Source: CAVUNY01 sp963843535 (GTDB taxonomy: Bacteria; Chloroflexota; Anaerolineae; Anaerolineales; Anaerolineaceae). Taken from it: 64,000 nt of DNA. Positions within the stretch are counted from its first letter, which is position 1. Each line of letters opens with the position of its first letter. The stretch covers positions 62,001 to 126,000 of the forward strand of contig CAWJKU010000002.1 in the NCBI GenBank assembly GCA_963843535.1, in the 5' to 3' direction. The notes under the pieces were generated by a model. It made no database searches and was not told the origin of the DNA. It was given only the letters and a program-made list of their open reading frames with translations. Shown one piece after another: positions 18,680 through 26,647 of this stretch. Both the position numbers and the translations under genes were made by a program.

Positions 18680-19507
18680 CTAGAATTTTCGCTCCTGGCT
18701 TCCGTTGGCAGAGGCAGGGCGTGCGCTTAGGGCCAGAGGACGTAAAGATGGGATTGAGCTTGAAGCTGGCACAGGAGAATCGCCATCGGGGATATATTCT
18801 GGCTCAAGCGGCATTGGCAGGGTGGTCTTGGATTGGGTAACCGGCATGGGGGATGACATGGGCAGCGGCGCAGGACGGTGGGAGGGTATCGAATTCGAAG
18901 GCCTTTGGCTGGGTGTTGGGAAGGAACGGGCAGACTGGGGCATGGAAGTTTGAGATGGACGGTATTGAGAAGTGGAGCGCTGCGCAGGATATCGGTTAAC
19001 CTGTGCCTGAGGACGCCGTCCAGCCATAGCGAAACTTCCGATTAGAAGCACGCGAGTTACCCATACCATAGCTGCGACAAAAACCGGTACCGCTTGCATC
19101 AGCAATTTACGGTCGATAATTTCGGTGCTTTGCAGCTGGTGTCCTGCCAGGGCCATGGATACTCCCCACCAGGTCAGCAGGGCATTCATGGTAGCTGCCA
19201 GCAGCCACGCGCCAAATAAAAACCAGGTTTCTCTCCCGCTTTCGTCCATCCCATCCGGGAGGAAAAGACGGCCAATCCCGGCGAAATCGATCCCACAAAA
19301 AGCGATGGCGAGAATTGTAGCCCATTGAATACCAAAGAATTTCAAATTGCCGAGCAAATCCTCCAGGGCATATTGGGTAGTGCTGAAATTAAACATTTCA
19401 AATCCGGCGAGAGCTACAGCCAGGATTACATAAGTGACCAGACTTCCATTCTGCAAGATAAAACCGGATAACCCAGTTGAAGAGTTCTTTCTTAATTGGT
19501 TGAACAT
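18680..19507 (-). CDS. Four-helix membrane protein with Pro/Ser-rich tail, unknown function
   Basis: I do not recognise a family. The 275-residue protein has four hydrophobic segments (about residues 23-42, 52-72, 92-115 and 132-158). They are followed by a basic Pro/Ser/Gln-rich tail of about 110 residues with no predicted fold (RYPAQRSTSQYRPSQTS and similar). The tail would lie in the cytoplasm or outside depending on topology. A GAGG site precedes the ATG. A consensus promoter with an operator-like dyad lies upstream, so expression looks regulated. No neighbour shares its direction except corA, which is separated by a repeat element. Confidence 0.75.
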   Translation of the reverse strand: MFNQLRKNSSTGLSGFILQNGSLVTYVILAVALAGFEMFNFSTTQYALEDLLGNLKFFGIQWATILAIAFCGIDFAGIGRLFLPDGMDESGRETWFLFGAWLLAATMNALLTWWGVSMALAGHQLQSTEIIDRKLLMQAVPVFVAAMVWVTRVLLIGSFAMAGRRPQAQVNRYPAQRSTSQYRPSQTSMPQSARSFPTPSQRPSNSIPSHRPAPLPMSSPMPVTQSKTTLPMPLEPEYIPDGDSPVPASSSIPSLRPLALSARPASANGSQERKF

Positions 19508-19547
19508 AATGACCTCACTATCTCCTGGTAAGGTATGCTTTTGTATA

Positions 19548-19576
19548 TTTATAGAACAATTATTCTATTTTGTCAA
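19548..19576 (-). promoter_or_regulatory. Promoter with dyad in the spacer
   Basis: On the minus strand TTGACA (19571-19576), a 17-base spacer and TATAAA (19548-19553) form a near-consensus promoter for the membrane-protein gene. The spacer holds an inverted repeat ATAGAA-N6-TTCTAT (19551-19568), placed where a repressor would block polymerase. Confidence 0.7.
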
Positions 19577-19596
19577 GCATGAATTTTGTGTCACCC

Positions 19597-19700
19597 GAAA
19601 TCCGGGGGGGGGTGAGAAACGGGGATATTTCCCGAAACGGGGCAAAATATCCTCAAACCTCTTGTTTTTCTCCCCCTTCCCGAGCCGGGAAGGGGGGGGA
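19597..19700. repeat. Copy of the dispersed palindromic element
   Basis: This contains GGGGATATTT...CGGGGCAAAATATCCTC, an imperfect long hairpin, then the box AAACCTCTTG. CCCCCTTCCC...GGGAAGGGGG forms a second hairpin. Both motifs also occur in the element at 13181-13441, and the AAACCTCT box also occurs in the one at 39018-39323. No credible coding frame is present. It lies between a membrane-protein gene and corA. Confidence 0.6.
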
Positions 19701-19765
19701 AGTTCTTCCTGTGCCCCAAAACGTGAATGCACCCTTTTCGTACGTATCCCCCTATGGACCGTACT

Positions 19766-20746
19766 CTAAAACCATTTTCTACGCCTGAAGTATAAAAGCA
19801 TGATTACCGCGATTAAAACACATACCACTACCACAAATATAAAACCGACAGACCATTTAATATCTGGATATAAGATCAGGAAGTTCATACCATACAGGCT
19901 GGTAAAAAAAGTCAGGGGCAGGAAAATCGTTGAAACGATCGTGAGGGCTTTCATCACCTCATTCAAGCGTAGAGAAGTAGAGTTGAGATAGATATCCAAC
20001 GCGCCGGAGACAATATCTCGCACAGATTCGGATAAATCCTGGATGCGCACAAGATGGTCATAAATATCACGGAAGTAGATCCGGCTTTGACGGTCAATCT
20101 GGGGGAAATCATCACGGGAGAGGCGATTGATCATTTCGCGCTGCGGACCAACGATCCTGCGTACAGACATTACAGAATGCTTCAAACTCAGGATTTTCTG
20201 CAGGATTTCTGGGTTGGGTTTCGCCAGGACCTGGTCTTCCAGCCATTCGATTTCTTCATCCATCTGGTCAATGACCGGCATATAGTCGTCCACCAAAGCG
20301 TCGAGAATGGCGTGGCATAAAAAATCGGATCCATTGGTATAAATGCGTTCATCCCGTTCCAACCGGTGCCAGACCGCTTCCACAGGAGGCATAGTCGGGG
20401 TATGATAGCTGGTCACCAGGTAATTGGGTCCCAGGAATAAATCGATCTCCATGGTCTGCAGTTCGTCAAGATTTGGCGACGGATGAATAGCGTGAAATAC
20501 CAGGAAAAGATAATTAATGAAGTCATCCACTTTGGCAGGTTGGTAGGTCTCTGAAAATGTATCTTCGATCGCCAGGGGATGGAAATGAAACACATCGCGC
20601 AAGATCAATTCACTTTCTGCGCTGTCAGGCTTCTCCAGAGAGACCCACAGCAAACCTTCCACTTGCTTTAGACTTTCACGAATTTCGGGCACGGTCAAGT
20701 CACGTTGGGGAACGCCTTGCGGCGGATAAAAAATGGATTTGATCAT
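19766..20746 (-). CDS. corA: CorA-type magnesium/divalent cation transporter
   Basis: This 326-residue protein has a large cytoplasmic N-terminal alpha/beta domain, a long stalk helix, and two C-terminal transmembrane segments. The first of these ends in the family signature YGMNF (about residue 285), the ion-selectivity motif. The C-terminus is basic (FRRRKWF), as in CorA. The protein would take up Mg2+ (possibly Co2+ or Ni2+) as a pentamer; nickel is also needed by the hydrogenase encoded further on, but no link is shown. It is monocistronic. Confidence 0.94.
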   Translation of the reverse strand: MIKSIFYPPQGVPQRDLTVPEIRESLKQVEGLLWVSLEKPDSAESELILRDVFHFHPLAIEDTFSETYQPAKVDDFINYLFLVFHAIHPSPNLDELQTMEIDLFLGPNYLVTSYHTPTMPPVEAVWHRLERDERIYTNGSDFLCHAILDALVDDYMPVIDQMDEEIEWLEDQVLAKPNPEILQKILSLKHSVMSVRRIVGPQREMINRLSRDDFPQIDRQSRIYFRDIYDHLVRIQDLSESVRDIVSGALDIYLNSTSLRLNEVMKALTIVSTIFLPLTFFTSLYGMNFLILYPDIKWSVGFIFVVVVCVLIAVIMLLYFRRRKWF

Positions 20747-20901
20747 TAATATGCCTCAGCGTAATGTTGCCATTATTGTTAGGCAGAAAGGGAGACCTGT
20801 CAAGGGAAACAAAAGCTGGATATAATGGATAAGTTTTCACTAAATCGAGCGTTGAGGACGTATGGAACTAATGGAGGACCCAAATATTTCCCGGGATAAA
20901 T

Positions 20902-21484
20902 ATGCCTCTTATCGATCATTTCGGTTTTATGGCACCTTATTATGAGCGTTTCATCCATCCCCCACAAGGCGCGGATTGGCTCGCTCTCCTTGGTTTGTCG
21001 CACAGCCAGACTATCTTAGATGTTGGAGGCGGTACGGGCAGAGTATCTCAGCTTTTCTCGGGAAATGGACATAGAATTGTTGTCCTCAGATTCTTCTTTG
21101 AAGATGTTGGCTGAAGTCCAGAGTAAAGATGGCATCCACTCAGCATGTGGTTTATCAGAATGTATTCCATTTCACGAGCAGGCATTTGACCGGGTCTTGA
21201 TGGTGGATGCGTTCCACCACCTTGGAAACCAGACGGAGTCTGGGCGTGAGTTGTGGAGAATATTAAAATCTGGAGGACGCCTGGTGATTGAGGAGCCAGA
21301 TATTCGCCAATTTTCCGTTAAAATGATCGCTGTAGTGGAAAAACTGCTGCTTATGCGCAGCCATTTCTGGACTGCTGAGAAGATCGCCAATATTTTCAGG
21401 GGCTTGCCTTGCCAGGTTCAAATTACCCGTCGTAAAGGTTCGGTATTCATCATTGTTGACCGCAACCCAGAATCGGTAGAATAA
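20902..21484 (+). pseudogene. Class I methyltransferase gene with a +1 frameshift
   Basis: Two overlapping frames together encode one SAM-dependent methyltransferase of about 193 residues. The first frame gives the SAM-binding motif ILDVGGGTGRVSQL and runs to HRIVV. The second resumes with SDSSLKMLAEVQ (the motif II acidic region) and continues through CIPFHEQAFDRVLMVDAFHHL, LKSGGRLVIEEPD and the C-terminus. Removing one C from the CC at 21084-21085 fuses them exactly. The gene is either recently inactivated or carries a sequencing or assembly error; no slippery sequence is obvious. The substrate is unknown; the pattern is UbiE-like. Confidence 0.75.
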
Positions 21485-21536
21485 GAACCTATCCGAAAAA
21501 TATTGCAATCACTTTCTGGATAGAAACTAAATATAT

Positions 21537-21592
21537 TTCACACATTAACCCAGTTTGGCGTACAATATAAGTGTATCGTCACAAATATTGTG
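21537..21592 (+). promoter_or_regulatory. Probable promoter and operator of the peroxiredoxin gene
   Basis: TTCACA (21537-21542), an 18-base spacer and TACAAT (21561-21566) form a plausible promoter. Just downstream is a palindrome CACAA-ATA-TTGTG (21580-21592), flanked by ATCG and CGAT. Its position over the start of transcription suits a peroxide- or redox-sensing repressor. The regulator is not identified. Confidence 0.5.
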
Positions 21593-21631
21593 CGATTCGT
21601 GGGAGCACGATAGGTCGAACAGGAGATTCGT

Positions 21632-22339
21632 ATGGGTGAAGACAAATGCGTTTCCCCAGCAAAAGGCCCGGTCCTGCCTGTAGAGAGCGCGGCCGCGCCA
21701 CCTGGATTCGAAGCTTCAAGAAAGGAGGCCCCGAAAATGGTAGCCCGCGTTGGAAAACCAGCCATCGATTTTGAGGCGAATGCTTTTGTGGATGGTGGTT
21801 TTAAGAATATAAAATTATCTGAATATAAAGGCAAGTGGATCATTCTGTGTTTCTATCCGGGTGATTTCACATTTGTCTGACCCACGGAATTGTCGGCAGT
21901 TGCCGTCAAATATCCTGAATTCAAGACGTTAGGTGCAGAAGTTTTGTCCGTCAGTGTAGACAGTCGTTTCATTCATAAAATTTGGGTTGAAGAAGAATTA
22001 GGGAAAATGGTGCCCACTGGCATTCCTTACCCGATGCTTTCGGACGGGGGTGGAAAGATAGGCTCTGCATACGGTGTATATGATGAAGATGCCGGTGTAG
22101 ATATTCGAGGCCGGTTTATAATCGATCCAGATTTCGTCATCCGCGCGATGGAAGTTCTCACACCTGAGGTAGGGCGAAATGTGAGTGAGTTGATTCGCCA
22201 GCTCAAAGCGTTCCAGCATGTACGCGCCACCGGAGAAGTGACTCCCTCTGGATGGCAACCTGGCAGACCGGCTCTAAAACCTGGCCCGTCCCTGGTTGGT
22301 AAAGTCTGGAAAGAGTGGAGTCCAGACAAGGCATTCTAA
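21632..22339 (+). CDS. Selenocysteine-containing peroxiredoxin (UGA at 21878-21880)
   Basis: An AhpC/TSA-type peroxiredoxin that reduces peroxides. The frame is open throughout except for a single TGA at 21878-21880, exactly where the peroxidatic cysteine stands: [24 protein letters not shown]. Downstream the family continues normally ([40 protein letters not shown]). A hairpin suited to selenocysteine insertion follows the UGA. No resolving cysteine is present in the usual C-terminal position, so it is a 1-Sec type; Cys6 of the N-terminal extension is the only other candidate. Start 21632 has AGGAGA; an internal ATG at 21737 has a stronger AAGGAGG and may be the main start (Sec48 instead of Sec83). 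Standard gene calling would split it into two pieces. Confidence 0.9.
21890..21909 (+). promoter_or_regulatory. Candidate bacterial SECIS hairpin
   Basis: Starting ten bases after the UGA, the mRNA can fold as UUG-U-CGGC-AGUU-GCCG-U-CAA: three pairs, a U-U internal mismatch, four pairs and an AGUU loop. A G in the first two loop positions, about 18 bases from the UGA, matches the bacterial SECIS pattern recognised by SelB. The stem also encodes the family's conserved residues after the active site. Confidence 0.7.
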
Positions 22340-22366
22340 ATTTAGATCCTATAGTGCTCCCAAAAA

Positions 22367-22399
22367 CAACAGTCCAAAAACATCGTTTTTGGACTGTTG
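22367..22399. terminator. Bidirectional terminator
   Basis: Perfect 14-base arms CAACAGTCCAAAAA and TTTTTGGACTGTTG enclose the loop CATCG, with A-rich flanks. It lies between the convergent peroxiredoxin and sufT genes. Confidence 0.8.
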
Positions 22400-22420
22400 A
22401 AAATTAAAACAAAGCACAGG

Positions 22421-22768
22421 TCAATATAAACCCCAATCGGCACCCAGGCCTTCTTCCATCATGGAGAAGTCCCACATTTCCATTCCGAGGTCGATATTTG
22501 TCGGGAGGTTAAGAACGGATTCAGCTTTCTGCTTGATGGCTTCGATCATGGCTGGTCCATAGGGGCAGAATGGCGTGGTCAAGATCATCTTGATTATCGC
22601 GTTATCTGGCTCGATTTTCAAATTTCGGATGAGACCCAATTGGATGACATTCAATCCAATTTCCGGGTCGATCACTTCTGCCAGGCCCACTTTCACCTTT
22701 TCTGCCAAATCCGGATTGTCTGTTTCGGCGTCCCATAACGGACGGTTCGTTCCGGGTTCGTTGCTCAT
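22421..22768 (-). CDS. SufT/MIP18-family (DUF59) iron-sulfur assembly factor
   Basis: This 115-residue protein has a DUF59 fold: VIDPEIGLNVIQLGLI and the metal-binding cysteine in TTPFCPYGPAMIEAI. Such proteins help load or maintain Fe-S clusters. It overlaps the 3' end of the SufR-like regulator gene by four bases (ATGA) and is therefore translated with it. The neighbouring suf operon supports this role. The C-terminal tail (EEGLGADWGLY) resembles the DWGL ending common in this family. Confidence 0.9.
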   Translation of the reverse strand: MSNEPGTNRPLWDAETDNPDLAEKVKVGLAEVIDPEIGLNVIQLGLIRNLKIEPDNAIIKMILTTPFCPYGPAMIEAIKQKAESVLNLPTNIDLGMEMWDFSMMEEGLGADWGLY

Positions 22769-23397
22769 ACTTTGCTCTCCGTTTGATCCATGTTAGGGAT
22801 GATATAGCTGCAGTGCGCATCACCGCTTAAAATGCATTTGATCTTTTCTGCTGGAATTGAAAGAACTCTAGATATGACGGTCTGATCCACCGAACAGACT
22901 TCCGGGTGACTTTGCCCAACATGGTAATAAGGACAGGTAATTTCGTTGATCTGGTAATGATCGCCGTCCTTCTCCCACTCCACCAGGAATCCTTCCTGAC
23001 CAAGCAAATCCTTGACAAGGTCAAGTTTAGCCTCGGTTGTCATCGATTTCGCTTTGATGGCGGCATTATCTGCCATGTCATTTGCCATCTGAGTAAAAAT
23101 TTGGTTGACGGTCGCCTGAGGCAGTGACTCTTTGATCTGGTCCAAAAGCATATTTGTCAGGCGAAAATAACGAGTCGGAAAACGTTCCAACCCTTTTTCG
23201 GTGAGAAAATATACCAATCTGGGTCGACCTACACCATGGCGCTCTTCTTCCGCGCTTACCAGACCCTCTGCCTCCAGGCTGGTGAGGTGGTGCCTGACGG
23301 ATATTGCGTTTATTCCCACAGCATCAGCCAGCTCATTGATGGTGGAGCGCGGTTGGGAAACCAGGGATGTTAAAATTTTTTCTCTCGTGCTTCTCAT
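22765..23397 (-). CDS. sufR: SufR-like iron-sulfur-sensing transcriptional regulator
   Basis: A 210-residue winged-helix regulator (TINELADAVGINAISVRHHLTSLEAEGLVS, residues about 18-46) with a wing GVGRPRLVYFLTEKG. Its C-terminal half has four cysteines spaced C-x12-C-x19-C-x7-C (CPYYHVGQSHPEVC, then CILSGDAHC), suited to binding an Fe-S cluster as SufR does in cyanobacteria and actinobacteria. It is transcribed away from the suf operon, with an unrelated membrane-protein gene between them. Its own promoter is covered by a 12-base inverted repeat, half of which recurs at the suf promoter, so it probably represses both itself and suf when Fe-S supply is adequate. Confidence 0.85.
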   Translation of the reverse strand: MRSTREKILTSLVSQPRSTINELADAVGINAISVRHHLTSLEAEGLVSAEEERHGVGRPRLVYFLTEKGLERFPTRYFRLTNMLLDQIKESLPQATVNQIFTQMANDMADNAAIKAKSMTTEAKLDLVKDLLGQEGFLVEWEKDGDHYQINEITCPYYHVGQSHPEVCSVDQTVISRVLSIPAEKIKCILSGDAHCSYIIPNMDQTESKV

Positions 23398-23428
23398 TTT
23401 TCCTGATCCTAAGACAGGTATTTTCTAA

Positions 23429-23462
23429 GACAAATATATCACAGGCAGGATAAATTTGTCAA
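23429..23462 (-). promoter_or_regulatory. Promoter and inverted-repeat operator of the SufR-like gene
   Basis: On the minus strand TTGACA (23457-23462), an 18-base spacer and TATATT (23433-23438) form the promoter. GACAAATATATC (23429-23440) and GATAAATTTGTC (23449-23460) are inverted repeats with one mismatch and an eight-base gap that cover both boxes. This is the layout of an autorepressor site. Confidence 0.7.
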
Positions 23463-23571
23463 TATATATTATTTTTATGGTAAATATTCAAATATCCTGG
23501 ATATCCAAAAATCGACCCTGCATTTACCGAAATCACATACAATCAAGCAATCTCAACGATGAGGTGAGGAA

Positions 23572-24300
23572 ATGAATGGACTTTTTGGGACGGAATGGAC
23601 GGGTGATGCCTTTATTCTATTTGGCCCTGCCCATCTGGTAGCGTTGGGGATTATCATTTTGCTCAATATTTTGGTTGTGCTCTGGGGTAGGAAAGCCTCG
23701 ATATCTGACCGGACGAAATTTCGGTGGGCTTTAGCCATCGTGTTGATTATAGATGAATTCTTGTGGCATCTATGGAAGATCGTTAACGGTCAGTGGACTC
23801 TGCAGACGATGCTGCCCTTGCATCTGTGCAGTGTTTTTGTGTTTTTATCGGCCTATATGCTGGTCACCAAAAGCTATACGATTTTTGAATACGCGTACTT
23901 TCTCGGTATTGCCGGAGCATCTCAAGCCTTATTAACACCTGACGCGGGGATATACGGTTTTCCGCATTTCCGAGCATTTCAGGTAATGGTATCGCACGGT
24001 TCGATAATCACAGCTGTCGTATTTATGGCCCTTGTGGAAGGATACCGGCCTACATGGCGATCCTTGAAACGAGTCTTAATCGGGGGAAATATCTATATGG
24101 CAGTCATATTCGTCTTTAACCTGCTGATCGGAAGTAATTACTTGTTCATCGCCCACAAGCCTGAGACCGCCAGTTTGTTAGATATGCTGCCACCCTGGCC
24201 GGTCTATATTGTTTTTATTGAAGTGATTGGGATTGTGGTCAGCCTGTTGCTTTATGCCCCTTTTTTCTTCTCCGACCAGCGCAAAAAACAAACGGGATAA
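23572..24300 (+). CDS. YwaF/TIGR02206-family integral membrane protein
   Basis: This 242-residue protein has seven hydrophobic segments. The family pattern is visible: an N-terminal GPAHLVAL helix, DEFLWHLWKIVNGQWTLQTMLPLHLCSVFVFLSAYML, HGSIITAVVF in the middle, FNLLIGSNYLFIAHKPETASLLDMLPPWPVY near the end. The biochemical role of the family is not established. It sits between the SufR-like gene (divergent) and the suf operon but has no obvious Fe-S feature apart from one Cys. A GAGG site precedes the ATG. Confidence 0.83.
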   Translation: MNGLFGTEWTGDAFILFGPAHLVALGIIILLNILVVLWGRKASISDRTKFRWALAIVLIIDEFLWHLWKIVNGQWTLQTMLPLHLCSVFVFLSAYMLVTKSYTIFEYAYFLGIAGASQALLTPDAGIYGFPHFRAFQVMVSHGSIITAVVFMALVEGYRPTWRSLKRVLIGGNIYMAVIFVFNLLIGSNYLFIAHKPETASLLDMLPPWPVYIVFIEVIGIVVSLLLYAPFFFSDQRKKQTG

Positions 24301-24326
24301 GGTTATATATAATATTTATGAAAGTA

Positions 24327-24355
24327 TTGACAAATATTATTCCCCGTGTTAAAAT
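24327..24355 (+). promoter_or_regulatory. Promoter of the suf operon with SufR-like half-site
   Basis: TTGACA (24327-24332), a 17-base spacer and TAAAAT (24350-24355) form a strong promoter. TATTGACAAAT at the -35 box is identical to the sequence at the -35 box of the SufR-like gene, which suggests shared control. The other half of the inverted repeat is poorly kept here. Confidence 0.7.
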
Positions 24356-24394
24356 TTCAGGCTGAGAGCAAAATAACCAAGGAGTATCATTTCG

Positions 24395-25174
24395 ATGGCT
24401 GAATTGAACATTCGTAATTTACATGTCAGCATTGATGGAAAAGAAATTATCAAAGGGTTGAACCTGACTTTACCGCAAGGTGAGGTGCATGCCATTATGG
24501 GTCCAAATGGAACAGGCAAGTCAACTTTAGCTTATACCATCATGGGTCACCCCAGTTATGAGGTGACGGATGGTGAAATCTTTTTCGACGGCATAAATGT
24601 CCTTGAATTGGAACCCGATGAGCGCTCGCGGGCTGGGTTGTTCCTGGCTTTCCAATATCCGGTGTCTATTCCGGGGGTGACGGTAGCAAATTTCCTAAGG
24701 ACCGCGATGAATGCCCGGCGCCGCGCTGAAAACCCGGATTATAAAGGGATTGCAATTCCTGAATTTCGCCGGATGTTAAAAGAGAAAATGGAATTGCTAA
24801 AAATGGATCCCGCCTTTGCCGGACGCTATCTGAACGAAGGATTTTCGGGTGGTGAGAAAAAGCGGGCTGAAATTTTACAGATGGCGGTTTTAAAGCCCAC
24901 GTTTGCCGTTTTGGATGAAACCGATTCTGGTCTGGATATTGATGCGCTGCGCGTCGTTTCCGAGGGCGTCAATACCCTGCGCGGACCTGAGTTAGGCGTG
25001 CTGGTGATTACCCACTATCAGCGAATCCTTAATTACATCAAACCCGATGTTGTGCATGTGATGATGGATGGGCGAATCGTGGAATCGGGTGGGCCTGAAT
25101 TGGCCTTACATCTCGAGGAACATGGTTACGAGTGGGTGCGAGAAAAGATGGAAAACGAAGCCATCGCCTCCTGA
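24395..25174 (+). CDS. sufC: SufC, Fe-S assembly ATPase
   Basis: This 259-residue ABC-type ATPase powers the SufBCD scaffold. Walker A is GPNGTGKST, the signature is [16 protein letters not shown], and Walker B is [14 protein letters not shown], which carries the SufC-specific DETDSGLD form. The switch histidine lies in VITHYQRIL. It heads the plus-strand operon sufC-sufB-sufD. AAGGAG lies about ten bases before the ATG. Confidence 0.97.
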   Translation: MAELNIRNLHVSIDGKEIIKGLNLTLPQGEVHAIMGPNGTGKSTLAYTIMGHPSYEVTDGEIFFDGINVLELEPDERSRAGLFLAFQYPVSIPGVTVANFLRTAMNARRRAENPDYKGIAIPEFRRMLKEKMELLKMDPAFAGRYLNEGFSGGEKKRAEILQMAVLKPTFAVLDETDSGLDIDALRVVSEGVNTLRGPELGVLVITHYQRILNYIKPDVVHVMMDGRIVESGGPELALHLEEHGYEWVREKMENEAIAS

Positions 25175-25208
25175 TCCAAAATTAAAGGTTGTTTTATCGG
25201 AGGATATC

Positions 25209-26630
25209 ATGGAAACACTGAAAACAAAAACCGAAGAAGATTTTCTGGAAAAGCTTGGTGAATACCAGTATGGCTTTAGCGATCCAGATAGTTCAGTATT
25301 TAAATCACGCAAAGGTCTGGATGAACAGGTAGTCCGTCAAATTTCAAAGAAAAAAGACGAACCGGAATGGATGCTTGAATTCCGGTTAAAAGCCTATGCT
25401 CATTTTCAACAAAGGGTTACCCCAACCTGGGGACCGGATCTTTCCAAACTGGATTTCGAAGATATTTATTATTATGTCAAGCCTCCCGAAAGCGAAGGCA
25501 AATCTTGGGATGATGTTCCGGATGATATAAAAAAGACTTTCGATAAGTTAGGCGTTCCTGAAGCAGAAAGAAAGTTCCTGGCCGGATTGGGCGCTCAATA
25601 CGAATCTGAAATGGTTTATCACAGCATACAGGAGCATCTTTCAAAAGCAGGTGTAATCTTCCTGAGCATCGAAGATGGGCTTCGCCAGTATCCCGAATTA
25701 TTCAGGGAACATTTTGGCACTGTAATTCCGATCGAAGATAATAAATTTGCGGCGCTAAACAGTGCAGTGTGGTCGGGTGGTTCGTTTGTGTATGTGCCAA
25801 AAGGTGTAAAAGTCGATCTTCCGCTGCAGGCTTATTTCCGCCTGAATATCGCCAATATTGGGCAGTTCGAACGTACACTGATTATCGCGGATGAAGGCGC
25901 CCAGGTGCACTACGTGGAAGGATGTACCGCGCCGCAATACACGACCGATTCATTCCACAGCGGCGTGATCGAGATCATTGTCAAGAAGAATGCCCGTGTG
26001 CGCTACTCCACCATTCAGAACTGGTCAACCAATGTGTACAACCTGGTCACGCAGCGCGCTCTGGTCTATGAAAATGGTACGATGGAATGGGTCGATTCGA
26101 ACCTGGGTTCCAAACTGACCATGAAATATCCTTCATGTTACCTGCTGGAGCCAGGCGCGCACGGTGAAATATTATCCATGGCTTTTGCCGGACCTGGACA
26201 GCATCAGGATGCTGGTGGAAAAGTGATCCATTTTGCCCCCAATACATCCAGCAAAATTACCTCGAAATCCATCAGCAAGGGCGGCGGGCGCACATCTTAC
26301 CGTGGGCTGCTCAAAGTTTACAAAGGCGCGAAAAATTCTCGCTCCAATGTGGTTTGCGATGCACTGCTTCTCGATCCGAAATCGCGGTCAGACACCTATC
26401 CTTCGATTGAAATTGACGAAGAGGATGTCACCATTGGACACGAGGCCTCTGTCTCCAAAGTTGGAGAGGAACAGCTTTTCTATCTGATGAGCCGCGGCCT
26501 TACCGAAGAAGAAGCGACCACCATGGTCGTATCCGGATTTATCGAGCCGCTGGTTAAAGAGCTGCCGATGGAATATGCAGTTGAAATGAACCGCCTGATC
26601 CAAATACAGATGGCTGGTTCGGTAGGTTAA
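25209..26630 (+). CDS. sufB: SufB, Fe-S cluster scaffold protein
   Basis: This 473-residue beta-helix scaffold protein works with SufC and SufD. The conserved stretch begins [23 protein letters not shown] and continues with [34 protein letters not shown] and [26 protein letters not shown]. The last of these includes the cysteine that accepts the nascent cluster. The ATG at 25209 is preceded by CGGAGGA; upstream in-frame codons overlap sufC and are not conserved. Confidence 0.97.
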   Translation: METLKTKTEEDFLEKLGEYQYGFSDPDSSVFKSRKGLDEQVVRQISKKKDEPEWMLEFRLKAYAHFQQRVTPTWGPDLSKLDFEDIYYYVKPPESEGKSWDDVPDDIKKTFDKLGVPEAERKFLAGLGAQYESEMVYHSIQEHLSKAGVIFLSIEDGLRQYPELFREHFGTVIPIEDNKFAALNSAVWSGGSFVYVPKGVKVDLPLQAYFRLNIANIGQFERTLIIADEGAQVHYVEGCTAPQYTTDSFHSGVIEIIVKKNARVRYSTIQNWSTNVYNLVTQRALVYENGTMEWVDSNLGSKLTMKYPSCYLLEPGAHGEILSMAFAGPGQHQDAGGKVIHFAPNTSSKITSKSISKGGGRTSYRGLLKVYKGAKNSRSNVVCDALLLDPKSRSDTYPSIEIDEEDVTIGHEASVSKVGEEQLFYLMSRGLTEEEATTMVVSGFIEPLVKELPMEYAVEMNRLIQIQMAGSVG

Positions 26631-26647
26631 AAAAGGCCTGATCGACG

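Noticed and set aside
21084..21085. Programmed frameshift in the methyltransferase gene
   Set aside because: No slippery heptamer, stimulatory hairpin or internal RBS-like signal could be recognised at the junction.
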